Position numbers and translations under genes: made by a program. Source: JAOUEE01 sp051011595 (GTDB taxonomy: Bacteria; Actinomycetota; Acidimicrobiia; Acidimicrobiales; SHLQ01). From it: a stretch of 49,608 bases of DNA. Positions 34,307 to 41,728 of the stretch are shown here, piece after piece. The DNA is taken from contig JBPCTQ010000384.1 in the NCBI GenBank assembly GCA_051011595.1, positions 1-49,608 on the forward strand, read 5' to 3'. Each line of letters opens with the position of its first letter. Position 1 is the first letter of the stretch. Under the pieces are notes generated by a model. It was not told the origin of the DNA. It saw nothing but the letters and a program-made list of their open reading frames with translations, and did not search any database.

Positions 34307-34372
34307 ATGGTGAGCAACGTCGCCCAGTCCCCTTCGGCGCGCGACGCCGCCACCGCACCGGGGCTCTCGTGA
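34307..34372 (+). CDS. 21-residue leader ORF overlapping the ClC gene start
   Basis: ATG at 34307 follows a TACCCT box by 5 nt and opens a 21-codon frame encoding MVSNVAQSPSARDAATAPGL plus Ser, then stop. Its TGA overlaps the GTG of the ClC gene as GTGA. The geometry suggests that ribosomes loading on a leaderless leader cistron terminate and restart on the channel gene. Function as a peptide is unlikely; coupling or attenuation is more plausible. There is no SD for the channel start itself, which supports the idea. Confidence 0.5.
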   Translation: MVSNVAQSPSARDAATAPGLS

Positions 34373-36057
34373 ACCTGATGCGTTCCCTGCGGGGGAACAG
34401 CAAGGGGCGCTTCGTCCGCGTGCTGGCCCTGTCGGTGTTGACCGGCGTCATCACCGGCCTGGTCGTGGCCGTTTTCGAGTATGTGGTGTCGGAACTGCTG
34501 CTGCACGAGCTGGAACAGATGGAGCTGTGGCAGCTGGCGCTGGCCCCGGGCCTGGGCCTGGCTCTGGCCAGCCTGGTGATGCACTACGCCGCGCCCGGCG
34601 CCACCACCGCCACGTCCGACGAATACGTACGCTGCTTCCACGAACGGAATCCCCGCCTGCCGCTGCGCGACTTCCCAGGCAAGATGGTGGCCGGTGCCAT
34701 CACCATCGGCATGGGTGGTGGTGTTGGTCTCGAGGGTCCCGCCATCTACGCGGGATCCACCATCGGTCTGAGCCTGCAGGACCGGGTGCGGCAGTTCTTC
34801 CGCCGTGAAGAGACCAAGTTGCTGCTCACCGCCGGCGCCGCGGCCGGGGTGGCGACCGTGTTCAAGACCCCGGCCACCGGCGTCATCTTCGCTCTGGAAG
34901 CTCCCTATCGCGATGACGTCACGCGGCGGGCGCTGCTGCCCGCGCTGGTGGCATCGGCCGCCGGATACGTGAGTTATGTCTTCTTCATCGGCACCGACCC
35001 GGTGGTGCCCTTCATCGGCCGCACCCGGTTCGACGACGGCGGCGGCGCCTTGTTCGAGTTCAACCTCGCCGACATCGGCGGAGCGCTGGTCCTGGGCATC
35101 GTGGCCGGTCTGGCCGCTCGTGGGTTCGCCTGGCTGGTGCGGCGGGCGAAGACGGTCGAGACCGTGAACCTGCCGCTGCGGGTGCTGCTGGGTGGTGCGA
35201 CCCTGGCCGCGCTGGTCCTGGCCAGCGACGCGCTGTTCGAGCAGCCGCTCAGCCTGGGTCCGGGCTACAACGCCATGCAGTGGGTGGTCACCGAAAACGG
35301 GATCGGACTGATCGCGCTGTTGTTCGGAATTCGCCTGTCGGCCACGGTTGTCACCATCGCCGCCGGCGGGGTCGGTGGGGTGTTCATCCCCTTGGCCACC
35401 CTGGGTGTGATCCTGGGTCAGTTCATGAGCGAGATCCTCGACTCCGAGAAGCCGACCCTGTATCCCACCCTCGGGCTGGCTGCGTTCCTCGGTGCGGGCT
35501 ACCGAGCGCCCCTCACGGCCGTGATGTTCGTGGCCGAGTCCACCGGAGGAGGTGTCTTCGTGGTTCCTGCCTTGATCGCCGCGGCCATGAGCCAGCTCGT
35601 CACCGGGCCGAACTCGGTGTCGGCTTTTCAACGCGACGAACGTCAAGGCCACCTCGAAGCGCGCTTCACGCTGCCGCTCTCATCGGCGCTGACCACCGAC
35701 GTACTGACGGTGCCTCCCGATGCCACCGTGAGCGAGTTCATGTTCATGCACGTGCTCGGCCGCCGCGAGGTGGTGGTTCCCGTGGTCGACGGCGCCACCT
35801 ATCTGGGAATGGTCGGCCTCGAGGACGTGGCCGAGATCGATCGAGCCGAGTGGGACGAGACCGCCATGCAGGCGGTGATGCGTACCGAGCTGGAGTCGGC
35901 GCTGCCGTCGTGGACACTACGAGACGCCATCGCCACCATGGATCGCAGCGATGTCGATCAGCTGGCCGTGACCGACGGCACCGGTGTGTTCGTGGGCATC
36001 GTGCGGTTCGAGGACATCCTCAAGCTCGACGAGATCCTCGATCAGACCGGCGGGTGA
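34369..36057 (+). CDS. ClC-family chloride channel/antiporter with CBS pair
   Basis: A 562-aa membrane protein of the ClC superfamily. About 10-12 hydrophobic segments fill residues 18-420. The motif MGGGVGLEGPAIYAG corresponds to the GxEGP box, and AGGVGGVFIPLATLG to the GGxFxP box. The usual first selectivity motif GSGIP is not seen; the matching region reads APGATTATSDEY. Two CBS domains follow (about 440-560) and probably bind an adenine nucleotide. The GTG start overlaps the leader ORF. It could be a Cl-/H+ antiporter or a channel for another anion. Confidence 0.88.
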   Translation: MNLMRSLRGNSKGRFVRVLALSVLTGVITGLVVAVFEYVVSELLLHELEQMELWQLALAPGLGLALASLVMHYAAPGATTATSDEYVRCFHERNPRLPLRDFPGKMVAGAITIGMGGGVGLEGPAIYAGSTIGLSLQDRVRQFFRREETKLLLTAGAAAGVATVFKTPATGVIFALEAPYRDDVTRRALLPALVASAAGYVSYVFFIGTDPVVPFIGRTRFDDGGGALFEFNLADIGGALVLGIVAGLAARGFAWLVRRAKTVETVNLPLRVLLGGATLAALVLASDALFEQPLSLGPGYNAMQWVVTENGIGLIALLFGIRLSATVVTIAAGGVGGVFIPLATLGVILGQFMSEILDSEKPTLYPTLGLAAFLGAGYRAPLTAVMFVAESTGGGVFVVPALIAAAMSQLVTGPNSVSAFQRDERQGHLEARFTLPLSSALTTDVLTVPPDATVSEFMFMHVLGRREVVVPVVDGATYLGMVGLEDVAEIDRAEWDETAMQAVMRTELESALPSWTLRDAIATMDRSDVDQLAVTDGTGVFVGIVRFEDILKLDEILDQTGG

Positions 36058-36070
36058 CCGCCGGGCGGTC
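36056..36070. terminator. palindrome at the ClC stop codon
   Basis: GACCGCC pairs with GGCGGTC around one base, immediately after the ClC TGA and before the convergent minus-strand gene. It has no T-tract; treat it as a weak bidirectional terminator candidate. Confidence 0.35.
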
Positions 36071-36090
36071 CGCCACCGACCATTGGGCCC

Positions 36091-36327
36091 TCAGGCCGAT
36101 TCGGCGGTCGACTCCTCGTCGTCGCCATCGCTGTGCTCAGCGGCGAGGTCGGCCCCGGGATCGTCGTCCTCGGACTCCTCGGCCAGATCGGCCCATGCCT
36201 CGTGTTCGGGCTTGGGTTCGTTGTCATCGTCAGGGTTGAGGCTGTCGAAGAGGTCGTCGTAGTCGACGTCCCGCGAACGCTTGAGGGCCCGAGCTTCTTC
36301 GAATCGCCTGTGTCGACCCTTCTTCAC
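36091..36327 (-). CDS. small acidic protein of unknown function
   Basis: A 78-aa protein with a basic N-terminal 20 residues (KKGRHRRFEEARALKRSR) and a strongly acidic, probably disordered remainder rich in Asp and Glu. The second of two neighbouring GTG codons (36327) is chosen because GGGAG lies 7 nt upstream; the first (36333) is only 1 nt from it. It resembles the small charged proteins found in many actinobacteria, but no function can be inferred. Confidence 0.65.
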   Translation of the reverse strand: MKKGRHRRFEEARALKRSRDVDYDDLFDSLNPDDDNEPKPEHEAWADLAEESEDDDPGADLAAEHSDGDDEESTAESA

Positions 36328-36399
36328 GGTCACACTCCCGATCGTGTTTGGCAGACCCGACAGTGTACCCCGAAACGAGGGCTGGTCCGGCGCGCGTGA

Positions 36400-37575
36400 T
36401 CAGTTGTCGTCGCGAGGCAGCGCCGCGTTGGAGCGGCGCTCGAGAACCAGGCCCAGCTCGCCGTCGAAGGCCAGGGCGGCCTCACCGTCGAGGAGATGGG
36501 TCAACGCATCACCGACCGCCTGGGCCCGCCAGCCGTCGCGGAGTCGGGCATCGGTGTCGCCCCTGACGAAGGCCTCGATGTCGGCTCGGGTGCCGAGCAG
36601 GGTGGCGTCGAGCTCCAGTTCGCGAGCCAGCTGTGAGACCCAGGCGCTCACCAGGGTGACCGCGGGCCGCAGCTCGCGTTTGGGTTCGGTGTTTCGATTG
36701 ATGGGGGCCGTGGTGACGGGCGATTGCAGCCCCTCCTCCACCGCCGACAGGACCTGCTCGCCCACTGAACCACGCAGATGTCGGTCGTCGACGCCGCGAA
36801 GCCCCTTGAGTTCGCCCGGTGAGGTGGGTCGTTTCTGGGCCAGCGCCACGATGGCCAGATCGGGCAATACGAATCGCACCGGCTGGTCGATCTCGGCGGC
36901 CCGGCGCTCTCTCCAGGCTGCGACCGCCCGGGCCACTCCCATTGACTTGGGTTTGAGGTGACGAGTTTCCTTGATCTTGCGCCAGGCCTCGTCGGGGTCA
37001 CGTACCGAACGACCTCGTTCGCGTTGTTCGGCCAACTCGTCGGCGGCCCATCGGGTGCGGCCCCGGCTCTGGAGATCGTCGGCGATGAGATCGTGGATGT
37101 GGAGCAGATGGCGAACGTCGGAGGCGGCGTAGTCGAGTTGGCCCTGGTTGAGGGGACGGGCCAACCAGTCGGTGAGGCGGTCGCCTTTGGGCAGACGTTT
37201 CTGAAGGAATCGTTCGTGGAGGGACGACAACGATGGTGTGGCCATACCCAGGAATCCGGCGGCCACTTGGGTGTCGAACAGGTTGACCGGCACGGTGCCG
37301 GTGGCGAGCTCGAGCACCTCGAGATCCTGCCCGCAGGCGTGCATGACGGCGATGGTGTCGGCTTCGAGCACCTTCTCGAGTGGCGCCAGGTCGACGGCCA
37401 GGGGATCGATGAGGACCAGATCGTCGGGCCAGGCGATCTGCACTAGGGCGAGCTTCGGGTAGTACGTGCGCTCGCGGTGGAACTCGGTGTCGATTGCGTA
37501 TCGGGGTTGATCGATGAGTGCGTCGATGACCTCGGCCAGGCCGGCCTCGGTGTCGACCATGCGGTAGTCGGTCAT
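36400..37575 (-). CDS. rnd: ribonuclease D
   Basis: A 391-aa 3'-5' exoribonuclease that trims tRNA and other stable RNA ends. DEDD motifs: YAIDTEFHRE (Asp and Glu of ExoI), then MHACGQDLEVLE (ExoII) and the ExoIII block QLDYAASDVRHLL. An HRDC domain lies at about 205-285 (RHLKPKSMGVARAVAAWRER), and a second HRDC-like region follows. The ATG overlaps the rhodanese gene stop as ATGA. The gene is the last of the DUF3151-mobA-rhodanese-rnd unit. Confidence 0.9.
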   Translation of the reverse strand: MTDYRMVDTEAGLAEVIDALIDQPRYAIDTEFHRERTYYPKLALVQIAWPDDLVLIDPLAVDLAPLEKVLEADTIAVMHACGQDLEVLELATGTVPVNLFDTQVAAGFLGMATPSLSSLHERFLQKRLPKGDRLTDWLARPLNQGQLDYAASDVRHLLHIHDLIADDLQSRGRTRWAADELAEQRERGRSVRDPDEAWRKIKETRHLKPKSMGVARAVAAWRERRAAEIDQPVRFVLPDLAIVALAQKRPTSPGELKGLRGVDDRHLRGSVGEQVLSAVEEGLQSPVTTAPINRNTEPKRELRPAVTLVSAWVSQLARELELDATLLGTRADIEAFVRGDTDARLRDGWRAQAVGDALTHLLDGEAALAFDGELGLVLERRSNAALPRDDN

Positions 37576-37892
37576 TCGGTGTCGACCGGTTTGCCTGCTT
37601 CGATCCATGCCTTGGTGCCGCCGGCCACGTTGATGGCGTCGATGCCGTGTTGACGGAGGAAGGCGGCCGCTCGATGGCTGCGGCCGCCCATGGCGCACAC
37701 CAGGTACACCGGTGCATCGGTCGGCACGTCGGCCACCCGGTCGGGTACCGATTCGAGCGGCATGAGCGTGACGCCGGCGATGTGGGCCTCGGCGTGTTCG
37801 TGGGGCTCGCGGACGTCGATGACGGGTGCCCCTTCGGCGATGCGGGTCTCGAGCTCTTCGATGTCGATCTCGGGAACGAGGTCGTCGTGCAC
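37572..37892 (-). CDS. rhodanese-like sulfurtransferase
   Basis: A 106-aa single-domain rhodanese. ELETRIAEGAPVIDVREPHE is the classical second strand and helix, and the active-site loop VCAMGGRSHRAA carries the catalytic Cys in the CxxGxRS form, which favours sulfur transfer. The end GGTKAWIEAGKP is the family's C-terminal signature. The GTG start at 37892 leaves 31 bp to mobA. Being next to mobA, it could supply sulfur for molybdopterin or tRNA thiolation; that link is inference. Confidence 0.88.
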   Translation of the reverse strand: MHDDLVPEIDIEELETRIAEGAPVIDVREPHEHAEAHIAGVTLMPLESVPDRVADVPTDAPVYLVCAMGGRSHRAAAFLRQHGIDAINVAGGTKAWIEAGKPVDTE

Positions 37893-37923
37893 GGCGGTCT
37901 CCGAAGCGTTGCTGACGGCGAGG

Positions 37924-38526
37924 TTATCGGTCGGGGCTGGTGTTCCCGTGACCTCGGGTCCACGCCGCCAGGTCTTCGGGGGTGTCGACGTCGGTGAACG
38001 ACGATGGGTCGAGGCCGGTGACGTCGGCGACCGCCAGGTCGGACAGGCATCGCCGCACGGCGCGTTCTCCGTGATCGAAGAGTCGCTCGAGGACCGGCGC
38101 CGTTCGGGGCCGCCAGGCCCCTTGGAGATGGTGGCGGCGGCCATCGGCGGTGAGTGGCAGGGCGACGTCGGCTGTCGGGTCGGCGGCCAGGGCCGCCACG
38201 GTCTGGTGCACGGCGTCGGGGGGTAGACCGGGCACATCGACGGCCACGATGTACACCAGGGAATCGGGGGTCGAGGCACCGAGAGCAGTGATGATGCCCC
38301 CCAGGGGGCCGGCGCCGGGCCATCGGTCGGTGATCCACGGGATGCCCAGTGCTTCGAGGGGTGCTCGTGATCCGCCGACGGCGACCACCGAGTTGATGCC
38401 CCCTCGGTGGCAACGGTCGGCGATCCTGGCCACCAGCGGTTGGCCGTCGATCTCGACGAGGGCCTTGTCCTGGCCCATACGCCGGCTCTGTCCGCCGCAC
38501 AGGATGGCGGCGACGGTGTCGCTCAG
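37924..38526 (-). CDS. mobA: molybdenum cofactor guanylyltransferase MobA
   Basis: A 200-aa nucleotidyltransferase that joins GMP to molybdopterin. The N-terminal loop AAILCGGQSRRMGQDKAL is the GTP-binding signature, and VAVDVPGLPPDAV has the metal-binding Asp. PGAGPLGGIITAL is the third conserved block. There is no ATG, GTG or TTG at the expected place: a CTG at 38524-38526 gives the natural SDTVAAIL start and overlaps the DUF3151 stop as CTGA. An upstream GTG at about 38591 would add 22 residues that overlap the preceding gene. Confidence 0.85.
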   Translation of the reverse strand: MSDTVAAILCGGQSRRMGQDKALVEIDGQPLVARIADRCHRGGINSVVAVGGSRAPLEALGIPWITDRWPGAGPLGGIITALGASTPDSLVYIVAVDVPGLPPDAVHQTVAALAADPTADVALPLTADGRRHHLQGAWRPRTAPVLERLFDHGERAVRRCLSDLAVADVTGLDPSSFTDVDTPEDLAAWTRGHGNTSPDR

Positions 38527-38978
38527 TCGTCGCTCCAGATGTCGGAGGGTGGCCAGTCGGGGTCGAGTTGGCGGAGGAACAGTGCACACCGCTCGTCCTC
38601 GTCGTCTTCGCCGATGCGCTCGGCCACCTCCTGAAGCCCGGCGACACAGCGGAGGAATCCTCGGTTGCCGATGTGGGAGAAGCGGACGGGACCGGCCCCG
38701 CGCCAACCGGCTTGGCGGAGGCGGTCGAGGCCCCGGTGGTACCCGACCCGGTAGGCCGCGTACGACTCGGCGTCGTCGCGGGCCAGGCGGCCGAGGTGAG
38801 CCCAGGCGTCGAGGGAACGAGGCCAGCGCACCACCACTTCGCTGACGAGATCGCGTTGTTGGGCCTCGGGAGCGGCCAGTGCCTCGGCCAGGGCGGTTCG
38901 CAGCTCGTGATCGTCGAGATTGAGCACCGTTTCGGGTGGTCCGCTCGTCGACAACGAGATGGGCTGATTTTCGCTCAC
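38523..38978 (-). CDS. DUF3151 family protein
   Basis: A 151-aa cytoplasmic protein of an actinobacterial family with no known function. The signature is GYHRGLDRLRQAGWRGAGPV followed by GNRGFLRCVAGLQEVAERIGE and a Cys near the end (DERCALFLRQLDPDWP). The GTG start at 38978 has GGAG 6 nt upstream; a TTG ten codons earlier is the alternative. A TAGAGT box about 28 nt before the GTG may be its promoter. It heads the unit ending with rnd. Confidence 0.8.
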   Translation of the reverse strand: MSENQPISLSTSGPPETVLNLDDHELRTALAEALAAPEAQQRDLVSEVVVRWPRSLDAWAHLGRLARDDAESYAAYRVGYHRGLDRLRQAGWRGAGPVRFSHIGNRGFLRCVAGLQEVAERIGEDDEDERCALFLRQLDPDWPPSDIWSDD

Positions 38979-39045
38979 GCGGCGCTCCACGGTCTGGGGT
39001 CGGCCCAACTCTACCTGGTGCCCGCTGGGCGTTGACCGGGCCCAC

Positions 39046-39051
39046 TACGCT
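39046..39051 (+). promoter_or_regulatory. -10 box (TACGCT) for the 39059 membrane protein
   Basis: TACGCT is 7 nt before the GTG at 39059, with no SD between. Confidence 0.45.
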
Positions 39052-39058
39052 CGCAGCC

Positions 39059-39331
39059 GTGCTTCCCGATTGGCTCGATGTCGACACCCTGCTGTGGCTG
39101 ATCCCGGTACTGATCGTGCTGATCGTGGTGGCCATGTTCTTGGTGGTCCGATTCGTGACCAAGATGGTGACCAAAGCGGTGCTGTTGGTGATACTGGCCC
39201 TGTTCGGGTTGACCCTGTGGGCCCAACGAGCCGATCTGAGCGACTGCGCCGATACGTGTAAGTGCCGGCTCTACGGCCAAGACGTCGAGATCCCGGCCGA
39301 CAAGAACCCCCGCTGCGACCTCACCGGCTGA
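39059..39331 (+). CDS. small membrane protein with C-terminal Cys motif
   Basis: A 90-aa protein with two hydrophobic segments (LLWLIPVLIVLIVVAMFLVV, then AVLLVILALFGLTLW) separated by a short basic linker RFVTKMVTK. The tail has CADTCKC and one later Cys, compatible with disulfides or metal binding outside the membrane. The GTG start is set by the promoter box and by the hydrophobic start. Not recognised. It converges with pyruvate kinase, with the palindromic repeat pair lying between. Confidence 0.7.
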   Translation: MLPDWLDVDTLLWLIPVLIVLIVVAMFLVVRFVTKMVTKAVLLVILALFGLTLWAQRADLSDCADTCKCRLYGQDVEIPADKNPRCDLTG

Positions 39332-39342
39332 CCTGCCAGGCC

Positions 39343-39450
39343 GTTCTGGCGGTACAACGCGTCATACGTGACGCGCTCCACCGCCAGTTCGCCGCCGCTT
39401 CCGTTCTGGCGGTACAACGCGTCATACGTGACGCGCTCCACCGCCAGTTC
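39343..39450. repeat. tandem pair of identical 48-bp palindromic units
   Basis: Two identical 48-bp units (39343-39390 and 39403-39450) are separated by 12 bp. Each folds into a long hairpin: outer stem CTGGCGGT/ACCGCCAG, internal loop ACAA/CTCC, inner stem CGCGTCA/TGACGCG and loop TACG. They lie in the only gap between the convergent membrane-protein and pyruvate-kinase genes. They could act as a double terminator, a protein-binding site or a REP-like element. Confidence 0.85.
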
Positions 39451-39471
39451 GGCGTGGCGAGCGGAGCGGGG

Positions 39472-40902
39472 TCAGGGCACCCGCTCGATGCGCAGGATGT
39501 TGGTGCTGGGGGCCGAGCTGACGGCACCGGCGAGCACAGCCACCAGGTCGCCTGTGGTGACATAACCCATGTTGCGGGCGGTCAGGAGCGCTTCGCTGAC
39601 TCGTTCGCCCTCGCCGACGTCGGCATCGAGCTGCACGGGAATGGTTCCCCAGCTCATCGTGAGCTGCTGGACCGTGCGGGGATCCTGGGAGAAACCCAGG
39701 ATCTGGGCGGCCGGCCGGAACCGGGCCATCGACCGCACGGTGAATCCCGACCCGGAGATGCACACGATGGTGGTGACACCGAGCTCCTCGGCGGCCCGCC
39801 ACCCGGCCAGGGTCATGGCGTCGGTGACGGAGCTGCTCGAACCGTCGAGTGAGGTCATCCGCAGGTCGGCCAGTTCGGCGGCCCAGCCCCGATGATCGAA
39901 TTCCTCGTCGGCCCGACGGGCGATTCGGCTCATGGTGCGGACGACGTTGATGGGATCAGAGCCGATGGCGGTCTCGCCCGACAGCATCACCGAGGAAGAA
40001 CCGTCCCACACCGCGTTGGCCACGTCGGAGGCCTCGGCACGGGTGGGTGAGGGATTGGTGATCATCGATTCGAGCATCTGGGTGGCGGTGATCACCGGCC
40101 GACCGAGGGCGATGCATTCGCGGATGATCTCCTTCTGAAGCGGCGGCAGGTCTTCGATGCTGCATTCGTTGCCGAGGTCGCCTCGGGCCACCATCACGGC
40201 ACCGGATGCCTCGATGATGCCGGTGAGGTTGTCGACGGCGGCGCGCGTCTCGATCTTGGCCACCACCAGCGGACCCCGCGGGTGCGGTTCGGTACCCACC
40301 CGGCGCACGTCGTGAGCCGATCGGACGAACGAGATGGCCACCATGTCGACCCCGACGTCGACGAAGGCGTCGAGGGCGATCAGGTCCTCGTCGGTGGGAG
40401 TCGCCATCTGGAGCCGATCGGCCGGGACGTGGACTCCCGGTCGACCGCTCAGCCGTCCACCGTGGGCCACCTCCGCCACCAGGCGGTCGCCGTCCTTGTC
40501 GACGATGTCGATGAGCACCCGACCGTCGCCGATGTTGAGGCGGTCTCCCACCTGCACGTCGGTGAGCAGACCGGGATATTCGATCTCGATGTCGTTGATG
40601 GTGCTCGAGTCGGTGCCGACCCGGAGGCTGCAGCGGCTGTGAGCTTCGAAGTCGATGGCCTCCACGCCGAAATCGGCCAGCCGGATCTTGGGGCCAGGGA
40701 GGTCGACGAGGATGCCGCAGCTGCGGTTGGCCTCGGCCGCCACCTTCCGGATGCGGTGGTATGTCTCGAGATGGCTGTCGATGTTGCCGTGGGCGAGGCC
40801 CAAGCGGGCGACATCCATGCCGGCCTCCATGAGGCCGCGCAGCGTGGCCTCGTCCTCCGAGGCCGGTCCGATGGTCGCGATGATCTTGGTGCGGCGGCGC
40901 AT
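39472..40902 (-). CDS. pyk: pyruvate kinase with altered cation site
   Basis: A 476-aa enzyme converting PEP and ADP to pyruvate and ATP. The A domain carries KIIATIGPAS, KIETRAAV (catalytic Lys), MVARGDLGNE (Mg-binding Glu/Asp) and ITATQMLESMI. The B domain is present (about 75-165), and the C-terminal allosteric domain ends at about 476. Two departures: the family motif RLNFSHG reads RLGLAHG (33-39), so the Asn and Ser that bind K+ are gone, and DLPGPKIR (67-74) has Lys and Leu where K+-dependent enzymes have Glu and Thr. This predicts K+-independent activity. The ATG lies 7 nt after TAGCGT. Confidence 0.9.
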   Translation of the reverse strand: MRRRTKIIATIGPASEDEATLRGLMEAGMDVARLGLAHGNIDSHLETYHRIRKVAAEANRSCGILVDLPGPKIRLADFGVEAIDFEAHSRCSLRVGTDSSTINDIEIEYPGLLTDVQVGDRLNIGDGRVLIDIVDKDGDRLVAEVAHGGRLSGRPGVHVPADRLQMATPTDEDLIALDAFVDVGVDMVAISFVRSAHDVRRVGTEPHPRGPLVVAKIETRAAVDNLTGIIEASGAVMVARGDLGNECSIEDLPPLQKEIIRECIALGRPVITATQMLESMITNPSPTRAEASDVANAVWDGSSSVMLSGETAIGSDPINVVRTMSRIARRADEEFDHRGWAAELADLRMTSLDGSSSSVTDAMTLAGWRAAEELGVTTIVCISGSGFTVRSMARFRPAAQILGFSQDPRTVQQLTMSWGTIPVQLDADVGEGERVSEALLTARNMGYVTTGDLVAVLAGAVSSAPSTNILRIERVP

Positions 40903-40909
40903 GGCGTTC

Positions 40910-40915
40910 ACGCTA
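40910..40915 (-). promoter_or_regulatory. -10 box (TAGCGT) for pyruvate kinase
   Basis: TAGCGT on the minus strand lies 7 nt before the ATG at 40902, fitting a leaderless message. Confidence 0.45.
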
Positions 40916-40958
40916 CGGCGTGGCGGAATGCTCGCGTCGGGCCGCGGGCCGAGTCGCA

Positions 40959-41030
40959 TCATCGAAGTTTCCCCCTCGAGCCTCGGTGGTCGAACCCTCG
41001 GGCGAGCGCGTCTGCGGTGACAGTTGACAT
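40959..41030 (-). CDS. candidate 23-residue peptide gene
   Basis: An ATG at 41030 preceded by AGGGAGA with 5 nt spacing opens a 23-codon frame for a basic peptide (MSTVTADALARGFDHRGSRG plus KLR). It lies alone in the 192-bp gap between the flavin reductase and pyruvate kinase genes on the same strand. The SD is among the best in this region, which argues against chance, but composition gives no clear proof of coding. It could be a leader peptide for pyk or a small bioactive peptide. I do not recognise the sequence. Confidence 0.35.
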   Translation of the reverse strand: MSTVTADALARGFDHRGSRGKLR

Positions 41031-41094
41031 GTCATCTCCCTCTGCATACCCATCGGCGGCCGAGGGGCCGGCCTGAGGGCGCCAGAAGGTGCGG

Positions 41095-41661
41095 TCAGAC
41101 GTCGGGAGTGGGGTCGGCCCGGCGTTCGTCGAGTCGGGCCAGCAATCGATCTCGTATCGACACGCCGGGTTCGCGAGCCTTGTCGCCGGTGGCCCGCCAC
41201 CCGTGGCGACTCGAATAGAGCAACGGCGGAGCATCGAGACGCCCTTCGCGCACCGTCGTGACGCGGGCGAAGAACAGGTCGTGGTCGTAGCGGCCCACGA
41301 TGCGGTCCTCGACCTCACAGGCCAGGTGGGCGATGGCGTCGGACACCACCGGCATACCTTCGAACACCTCGAGGTACTCGGGAAACAGATGCTCGAACTT
41401 GCGGCCCGGATATGAGAAGTACTGGCCGGCCTCGATCTGGTCCGAACCCAGGATCGAAACGGAGAAACGACCGGAGGCGGCGATCAGAGGATGGGTGTCG
41501 TGTTTCGGTGAGACCGATGCCATCAGGATCGGCTCCTCGAACGACACCTGGCAGACCCAGTGCGACGTGTAGGCCCGGTCGAGTCCATCGTGGGAGGCGC
41601 CGACCACCTGGACTCCCTTGACCATCTGCCCGAGGCAACGTTTCAGGTCGCGGTCGATCAC
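41095..41661 (-). CDS. flavin reductase-like FMN-binding protein
   Basis: A 188-aa split-barrel flavoprotein of the flavin reductase family. LGQMVKGVQVVGAS opens the domain, TSHWVCQVSFEEPILMASVS is the FMN-binding strand pair, and FSVSILGSDQIEAGQYFS holds the next conserved block. The C-terminal 30 residues are a basic tail. It may reduce FMN for a partner monooxygenase or bind it as a sensor; no partner is adjacent. The GTG start follows CAGGGG at 6-7 nt. Confidence 0.85.
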   Translation of the reverse strand: MIDRDLKRCLGQMVKGVQVVGASHDGLDRAYTSHWVCQVSFEEPILMASVSPKHDTHPLIAASGRFSVSILGSDQIEAGQYFSYPGRKFEHLFPEYLEVFEGMPVVSDAIAHLACEVEDRIVGRYDHDLFFARVTTVREGRLDAPPLLYSSRHGWRATGDKAREPGVSIRDRLLARLDERRADPTPDV

Positions 41662-41728
41662 CGTTGGCCCCTGGGCTCGACGGCGGTCCTCGCCCGCTGG
41701 GAGCGGCTCATGATGGGCACAGTGGCGC

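Noticed and set aside
39343..39450. CRISPR array
   Set aside because: Only two units with a 12-bp spacer, palindromic and identical; no cas genes in the window.
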